A stretch of 64,000 bases of DNA. It comes from Eleusine coracana subsp. coracana (taxonomy: Eukaryota; Streptophyta; Magnoliopsida; Poales; Poaceae). Both the position numbers and the translations under genes were made by a program. Each line of letters starts with the position of its first letter. Position 1 is the stretch's first letter. Below, piece after piece: positions 57,839 through 64,000 of this stretch. The DNA is taken from assembly GCA_032690845.1 (NCBI GenBank), contig CM064417.1, positions 12,554,501-12,618,500 of the forward strand. Direction: 5' to 3'. The notes under the pieces were generated by a model that was given only the letters and a program-made list of their open reading frames with translations, searched no databases and was not told the origin of the DNA.

Positions 57839-59094
57839 TGTTGACGGTTCTTAAGTACCAAATTTGATCATCAATTACCTGCATAAAAAGGGCAAAAATC
57901 GATAACCAACATAGTGGTAGGAGTTTATTACTAATAATTTCCACAAGTGTTGGTATATATTTGAGAGCAGGTCAATTTATCATGAATTAAGGAGTTTCCA
58001 AGTCATTTATCCAAGAATTTACAAAATCAACCAGTCACAAGCAAGCACAAGGATAGATGACATGGATTCACGAGATTCCTCCATTGTAACTCAGCCAAAC
58101 TGCCAACCTAAAAAGATCAGGACCCACCTGTTGGCCACCCCGAGAAAGCACAGGCCGGTTTGGCCACCGCCTCCACGTGTCGACTACTGGTGCTCTCCTG
58201 AAGGTAGTTGTATGGTGGTTCCGTGGCGGTTACTCCTCTAAAATGAGCTTCCAAGGCTATAAATAGATGACTTCATTTCACTTGACACACACACATTATT
58301 GGAGAGTGATTCCATATAGCAAGAAGGTGTAGTGCTGCTCCTATGTAGTACTAGAATAGGAAGAGAGTGAGGAAGGAGCTTTGGAGTGGAGCCTTGTCTG
58401 TGGGCCTTCTTCTCCACCCTTGTACCTCGTCAGAACCTTGTCCTTTTCGAGTAATCGAGTAAGTCTTCTGAGTTTATTTATGTTCTTAAGATTTCCATAT
58501 TAGGCAGGTTGTGTGCTTAGTTATTGTAGGTTCAAAGTCTCATAGATCGTTAATAGATAGTATATATCTATTATTCACATATCTAGGATACTTAGTTTAA
58601 GCAACACAACTTAGCTAAGTAGTGACGTATAATGTAAGCGAGGTGCTTAGGTTAGAAGTCATCTTTGATCGTCGCCTTGCCCACGGAAGAGAGGTAAGTT
58701 CTAGTAAGTGACAGCCCTAGGATCCCATGTAATCCTCCACGTCTGGCCGGGAGATAAGAATTTAAGGCGGAGTTGTCCTGAAGAATGCGTTTAATACATG
58801 AATCCGCGCGTGAAGTAATAACCCAAGCCCCAGCCTGATCTTAATTAGGATCTTATCATAGATAAACCTCTCTATCTTGCACCACATTTATCCTCTCGTG
58901 TCCTTGGACCTGACTAGACTTATGATAAACACAGACTGTTCTTTGGATTCGATAACCCATGAATACTCTCTTGGAGAAGTGCTACTACGGTATTATCTGT
59001 CCGCTTGCAGATTTTTCTGTGATCAATAGATATAACCATCAGAACGCTCCTTGCGTTGCCATCAATTTTGGTGTGACATTAAGGAGTGTCAACA
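57839..59094 (+). repeat. Athila-like LTR, 1256 bp
   Basis: It starts TGTTGACGGTTCTTAAG and ends AGGAGTGTCAACA, giving the inverted TGTTGAC/GTCAACA termini. A TATA box (GGCTATAAATAGATG near 58256) fits a promoter. The end region shares CTACTACGGTATTAT with the D LTR. It interrupts the ORF ending at 57838. Confidence 0.85.
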
Positions 59095-59097
59095 AGC

Positions 59098-59116
59098 ATT
59101 TCTGGCGCCACTGCTG
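59098..59116 (+). other. Primer binding site after the Athila-like LTR
   Basis: ATTTCTGGCGCCACTGCTGG closely matches the Athila-type primer site, four bases after the LTR end. The leader runs only to about 59220 before a different element begins. Confidence 0.75.
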
Positions 59117-59219
59117 GGGAACGGTTGTCGCTTTATCCTAGGACCCTAGATGTCCTTGTATCTTGTTTTTCTTTTCTCTTATTTCTTGTGAAATACTTAG
59201 TTTATAGCTATCCATAGTT

Positions 59220-59571
59220 ATGCCTAAGTCGGTAGACGACCGGGTATCTCATCCATAAGGTAACCGACCGAGTCGGCTTGGAGCGCAAGGCAAATAGAGA
59301 TAGACTTTCTATGTGAATCCTTATAGACTACGAGTAGGAATCTTCATGTACCCCTTGCCGACCGGATATATAAGGCGACAGGGAACCCCCATCAAGGGAC
59401 ACGAACAACCACAATAGACAGCATTAATACAAATCATAGAACACAGGACGTAGGGTTTCTTCTCTCATTGAGAGGGCCCGAACCTATCTAAATTGGCGTC
59501 TTGTGTCTTAACCATCGAGTTCTTAATACCGACATAGCCCTATAAATTTATTGCCGAGTACAAGTCTCGAT
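59220..59571 (+). repeat. 3' part of a Tat-like (RIRE2/Cinful-type) LTR
   Basis: It contains GACCGGATATATAAGGCG (TATA box near 59365) and ends just before a second primer-site sequence. This layout is typical of Tat-group Ty3 LTRs; the 5' part is missing. Confidence 0.55.
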
Positions 59572-59573
59572 AG

Positions 59574-59593
59574 TTGGCGCACCAGGTAGGGGA
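59574..59593 (+). other. Primer binding site of the Tat-like element
   Basis: TTGGCGCACCAGGTAGGGGA resembles the TTGGCGCCCACCGTGGGG primer site of Tat-type elements. Confidence 0.55.
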
Positions 59594-59718
59594 CAAGGCT
59601 CGCCAGGATTCACCTTCGACTTCGATGGTCGAGATTCCCACCATCCAGTACTCACCGGACTTCAAGATCTCCTTCCGGTAGCTCGACTTCACCACCGACT
59701 CCAATGAAGTGCTAGGCG

Positions 59719-61360
59719 TTGATGACCAATCTCATGGCGCGATCACCGATCCTATCAGATCCGATCCCTGCATTGGTTCCACTCGGATTTGGTGACACAG
59801 ATCTACCCACTGGATACAACTCTAAGTCGGTCTGCTCCTTTGATAAGAACTCAGATGGATCTACATGCCCTTATCCCTTGGCCATTAATATGGTCGAGGT
59901 TCGTGAGAACCCAACCGATGATAGGGATGATGACAATAATGACGATGGTCCTGCCAACGACAACGATGGACGTGATGAGGAAGTCCAAAGGGATGATGAC
60001 CCCCAAGAGGTACCATCTTCGAGCGGTCACCGCCGCCGACTGAGAGGATCTCATGGATCTCGATTGGCATGAGAGCTAGACCTTGGGGATTGGGAGATTG
60101 AAGTAGATGGCGTCAAGGTCTACCACACCCCTCAGAACATCATCACTAGAGCAAAGACGTTGCTTGACAGCTTGATGGCTGATGCAGCGTACCAAACTCT
60201 GGCGAGCATAAGGCAGTAGCCATGCTCAAAGCAGCTGCTGTTCAAGACGCGGCCAGGGACGAACCACAATCAGTGGTGAGTTCTAGCTAGGCAACTTCTC
60301 GTGGTCGACAGCGTAGCGATCTGAGGAATTCCATGAGATCCCATGACGGTCGAGATACCATCAACTCTCGTACTGAAGAGCGCATTCAGGATGACCAGTG
60401 CCACGAGGAGGAGCACCATAACAAGACGACTGATGACCGACAGGACGACCGACAGGAAGATCGACGGGATGACCAACGGCGCAATACACCCCCGAGAGAC
60501 AACTGCGACGACCGACGTCAATGAGATGATCGAGACCGATGCGAAAACCATGATGAAGACAATCGGCGTCGTCGCCATAGTGATGACGTAGGCCCTCGCC
60601 ATAATCGTCGCGCGTCTTCACCTTCTCGGTCATCAGACCGATGACGGAGGTTGTTCAGCCCCAACGAGGATGAATTCGATGGGATCAAGGCCTACGTACC
60701 AGAGCTTTGTAACGCTCGGTGGCCAAAAGGGTTCAAGCCGGTCCCCATCGAGAAGTATGACGGTGAGACCAACCCTCGGGAGTGGCTTCAACTTTACAGC
60801 ATGGCGATTCGGTCGGCAGGAGATGACACCTATGTGACAGCCAACTATCTACCGGTCTGTCTCGAGCCAGCCGTTCGGATTTGGCTCACATCACTCCCAG
60901 AGAGGTCGATTACTTCATGGGCCGACCTCAACAAAAGTTCATTGAGAGCTTCCAAGCTACCTGCAACCGTCCAGGCAATCAATTTGACCTTACCCGGATC
61001 AAGCAGAAGACTGATGAATCCCTGCATGACTACATCAAGTGGTTCTGCACTAAGAAGACCGAGATCCCTAATGTCTCGGACCAACAGATCATTGCAGCCT
61101 TCCAAGGAGGTGTCCAGAGCGATGAGCTAGTTCAGGAGATCGGTCGGAGGACTCATGACCTCAAGCTGACCGCTCGGGATTGCTTTGAGATTGCAGATGA
61201 GTTTGCATCCAGAGAGTCAACATTGTATGACATCCAAGGCAAAGGCAAGGAGAAGTGCTTGGACAAGCCGGAGTCCTCCAAGAAGGACAAAAAGCAGAAG
61301 ACTAAGAACATGGTCACTGCGGTAGATCGAATGAGGAAAAATCCTTGGAGGAACCAATAG
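59719..61360 (+). pseudogene. gag of Tat-like element E
   Basis: The N-terminal part is Asp-rich and then Arg/Asp-rich, with many frame breaks (60073, about 60220, 60280-60640). From about 60651 the gag core is clear: FSPNEDEFDGIKAYVPEL, then PVPIEKYDGETNPREWLQLY and ANYLPVCLEPAVRIWLTSLP. A frameshift near 60930 is followed by FIESFQATCNRPGNQFDL, KQKTDESLHDYIKWFCTKK and GRRTHDLKLTARDCFEIADE. This is the retrotransposon gag domain (PF03732) of the Tat group. TAG at 61358-61360 ends the frame. Confidence 0.85.
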
Positions 61361-61363
61361 ACC

Positions 61364-62709
61364 ATGGACGACTTGCTGAGTGGCCCATGCCTATGGCATC
61401 CAAAGGGAAACCACAAAGCAAAGGACTGTTATCGGCTAAAGGGCTTCATGACTGCCAAGCTGAAGGTGGCCAAAGATCAGCCAAGGCGCAACGACAAGGA
61501 TAAAGCCAATGACGGTGACAACAAGAATGAGGATGGAGAGTTCCAGGAGCCTCGAAAGGAAGTCAATTTCATCTTTGGAGGCCCGGATGCCTACACCTCC
61601 AAGCACAAGCAAAAGTTGGAGCTACGTGAGATTAACTCCGTAGAGCATGCCACGTCCGAGTACATGAGGTGGTTTGCAGTACCGATTACATTTGATCGAT
61701 CGAATCACCCTAGGCACCTGCCCAAGCCAGGTCGCTATCCACTAGTGCTCGCGGCAACGATGAAGGGGGTCAAGCTCAATAAAGTACTCATCATCGAAGA
61801 AAGTAGTCTGGACTTGATCTTCACCAAGACCCTCATTGAGTTAGGCTTGTCGGTCAATGACTTGCAGCCGAGTTCCTCTCCCTTTCATGGGATCGTGCCT
61901 GGCAAAACCTCTATTCCTATTGGACAGATCACTCTGCCTGTCACCTTTGGGACCCGTGAGAACTTCAGGACTGAGCGTGTCATCTTCCAGGTAGCCGAAT
62001 TTGAGTCTTCCTACCATGTCATCATCGGTAGACCGACGATGGCAAAATTCATGGTGGTCCCGCACTACCCCTATCTCACTCTCAAGATGCCAGGGCCCAA
62101 GGGAATCATCTCCCTCCACTCTGACCTTTAGAATTCTTTTGATTGGGATGTTCTGAGTTGTGAGATGGCTGACCAACACTTCATGCTGTCCGGTTGGCAA
62201 GAGATCCAGAAGCCAGTCGGCAGTCAGGAGCGGACTGACACGGAGGTCCCCGTGAAGAAGCCCACCAAGGACAAGATCCAGAATGACGATGTCCCTACCA
62301 AGAAAGTTTCGCTCGACCCAGAGGACCCTGCTAAGATCACTTATGCAGGGGCCAACCTCAAGAAGAAATAGGAACTCGTGCTCACTCTTTTCCTCCAGGA
62401 AAATAGGGACATCTTTGCATGGAAGCCCTCTGACATGCTAGGAGTTCCTAGGGAAAAGATTGAACATGAGCTAAGGGTGCCTCTTGAGACCACCCCCGTC
62501 AAGCAAAGGCTTAGAAGGTTTGCACAAGACCGCAAGGACGCCATGAAGAAGGAGATAGCTAGACTGTTAGATGCTAAATTTATAAGGGAAGTGTACCATC
62601 CCGATTGGCTGGCAAACCCAATCCTTGTACCTAAGAAGAATAAAGAGCGGTGAATGTGTGTCGATTATACCGATTTGAACAAGGTCTGCCCTAAAGACCC
62701 CTTCACTAT
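61364..62709 (+). pseudogene. Knuckle, protease and RT start of Tat-like element E
   Basis: In the same frame as the end of gag, with stops at 62129, 62369 and 62651. It begins with a degenerate zinc knuckle region (CLWHPKGNHKAKDCYRLKGF). A protease-like domain follows, with VLIIEESSLDLIFTKTLIEL where the normal DGGSS/DSG catalytic motif is changed to EESSL, then YHVIIGRPTMAKF. After a spacer comes ENRDIFAWKPSDMLGVPRE, the lead-in of Tat RT, and MCVDYTDLNKVCPKDPF, where the element is cut. The altered catalytic Asp suggests a dead protease. Confidence 0.8.
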
Positions 62710-62712
62710 TTA

Positions 62713-63629
62713 TGAGGACATCACTCCTATGGATACACACAACAATCCTCCAACTCTGGACTTGCAAGGTCCAATGACTAGAGCTCGTGCACGACGACTA
62801 AATTTAGAGGTGAGCTCGTTCCAACGTTCTTCGCTATATGTTACTTTTAAGAATGGCTACCTAATGATTATTTTATGATTAGGAACCATGAAGAGGACCA
62901 GGAGGTGATGGGAGAAGGACTTGGGAACATGGAGGAACAGCAAGGGCTTGGAAGCCAAGGTGGAGGCCCAATCAAAACCGACTTCAAGTCTGTTTTGGGG
63001 CCCAGGACTAGTATGCACTAAAATGGACGCCCAGGATGCATACGGACTAGGATTTGGATGTTCTACATATGCACAGAAAGCTAAGGAGAAGATTTTTCCA
63101 ATGCCGCTGGTTTCATGTCAAAATTCATCCGGAGTCATCAGGAATCGTCGAAACAAGAGAGGGTCTAGAATCTATGTTGGTGCTGCGTTGCCTGTTATTG
63201 GCCTTTAGGCTTTGTATCCAGTTGAGCCCAATTAGGAGCACGTCCAGAGGGTCTTGCATGATCCTAGGGTCTTCATATACAACTGTCACTGCACCATTAG
63301 GGTTTGGGTTTTGCTTATATTAATTCTGTTCATATATAGTGTCGTCGTTCATCGGTTTGTGAGACCCCAACTTCGTGAGCTTAATCATTCATCTACAATT
63401 GTGTGGCATTCTTCTTTGTTCTTTCTTGTGTTCTTGATTTGCAGGTAGGGATTAGCCTTCTCGGCGAGGTCAATCGTTCTTGAACGGTTGATAACCAGAG
63501 GAGACGTTGTGCTGCGATTACGGGGTTGTGGACGTGTTGTTTAGAAGCCGGATCGATTTGTGTTTCGCCTCCGCCCAAATCTAGATTTATCAGAAACTTT
63601 CAGAAGATCGTGAACCCTTGTAAACATCA
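62713..63629 (+). repeat. 5' LTR of Gypsy C2, about 917 bp
   Basis: It matches the C1 3' LTR (46934-47856) throughout, from TGAGGACATCACTCC to CTTGTAAACATCA. The first three bases differ from C1, so the very end may be altered. A primer site follows, marking it as a 5' LTR of another C element. Confidence 0.85.
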
Positions 63630-63631
63630 AC

Positions 63632-64000
63632 TGGTAATTAGAGCTTCAGGTGCATCGTCAGGTTCGCACTACCCTTTAGTTTTGTTTTCGTGCTCTTCCT
63701 ATCGTCCACAGAAAAGCCAAAAAATTTTTTCCTCCACCCATAACCACGTGTTTAGCCTTTGCATATTTCAATTTCAGAGTTCATAGTGTTGAGTTTGTGC
63801 CCTAGTTCCTCTTTAGTCGCTGGTTTAGTTTGTATTTTTATCGTCAATAGTGTTTCCCTTGCAACCCTAGGCGCCATCCCGTCCACCACCCTCTGTTTTG
63901 TCGGCTTTGTGTGCTAGGGTTGATTGATCAACACGGCCACCCTAATCCCGCCTTAAACCCACCCTCAACACCTCGGACCAATTGCCACAAATTCCACTTT
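63632..64000 (+). other. Primer site and leader of Gypsy C2, running off the window
   Basis: TGGTAATTAGAGCTTCAGG resembles the Met-type primer site TGGTATCAGAGC with small changes. The remaining 350 bp are leader sequence without a supported gag start; the element continues beyond the window. Confidence 0.65.

Larger units (their letters stand above)
59220..62712 (+). mobile_element. Tat-like Ty3 retrotransposon E, truncated at the RT start
   Basis: LTR tail, primer site, gag, protease and the first part of reverse transcriptase are in order. It is cut at 62712 by insertion or joining of a C-family LTR within the RT motif KVCPKDPF. The rest of pol is not in this window. Confidence 0.75.

Noticed and set aside
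59789..60633. Minus-strand ORFs opposite the Tat-like gag
   Set aside because: Shadows of the Asp/Arg-rich gag N-terminus; no independent support.

Overview
This is nuclear DNA from a grass, probably a panicoid (sorghum, sugarcane, Miscanthus or maize type). The evidence is GC-rich first exons beside AT-rich intergenic DNA, plant-specific gene families (OEP16-2, PADRE/DUF4228, RINGv with a DUF3675-like region, an 11S globulin) and nested LTR retrotransposons of the Sirevirus, Tekay/Del-like, Athila-like and Tat-like types. The exact species cannot be read from the sequence alone.

The first 21.4 kb is genic. In order it holds: the 3' end of a FAM91-like gene (+, 1-1562); an OEP16-2 plastid envelope pore gene (-, 3497-4421, five exons); a membrane RINGv E3 ligase gene (-, 6070-8620, seven exons); a universal stress protein gene (+, 13260-14143, four exons); a ribosomal protein eL29 gene (-, 14964-16100, with a candidate box C/D snoRNA in its intron); a broken 11S globulin (legumin/glutelin) gene (+, about 18160-19078); and an intronless PADRE/DUF4228 gene (+, 20942-21424). 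The genes are spaced by small elements with readable ends: a Tourist-like MITE (2918-3143), a long fold-back element (about 11747-12510), a poly(A)-tailed retroposon with a 13-bp target duplication (16913-17195), TIR elements at 17755-18068 and 21781-21980, and a Stowaway-like MITE (22824-22983).

From 21.4 to 25.5 kb there is gene-poor intergenic sequence. From 25.5 kb to the end the window is a mosaic of decayed retroelements, nearly all in + orientation: Sirevirus-type Copia A (25494-33737, 3' LTR truncated); Tekay/Del-like Gypsy B (33738 to about 40265) whose pol is broken and joined to a second B LTR/PBS piece (about 40304-40610); an Athila-like element D (40611-50484) into which an internally deleted Gypsy C inserted (45354-47856, 5-bp duplication ACATG); a heavily mutated Copia F (about 50513-54837); a palindrome-rich LTR-like stretch and a retroelement-type ORF (55903-57838) carrying an inverted solo LTR of the A family (56678-57464); an Athila-like LTR (57839-59094); a Tat-like Gypsy (about 59220-62712); and the 5' LTR and leader of another C-family element running off the end (62713-64000).

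The host genes look like ordinary single-copy housekeeping or stress genes and do not form a shared pathway. No new biological system is evident. The most interesting points are the intronic snoRNA candidate, the fold-back element, the template-copied filler at a retroelement deletion junction, LTRs that run straight into a primer binding site and then foreign sequence, and the extra coiled-coil ORFs with splice-acceptor-like starts in Gypsy B. Exon boundaries were read by eye from GT..AG signals and reading-frame continuity; no similarity search or structure prediction was run.
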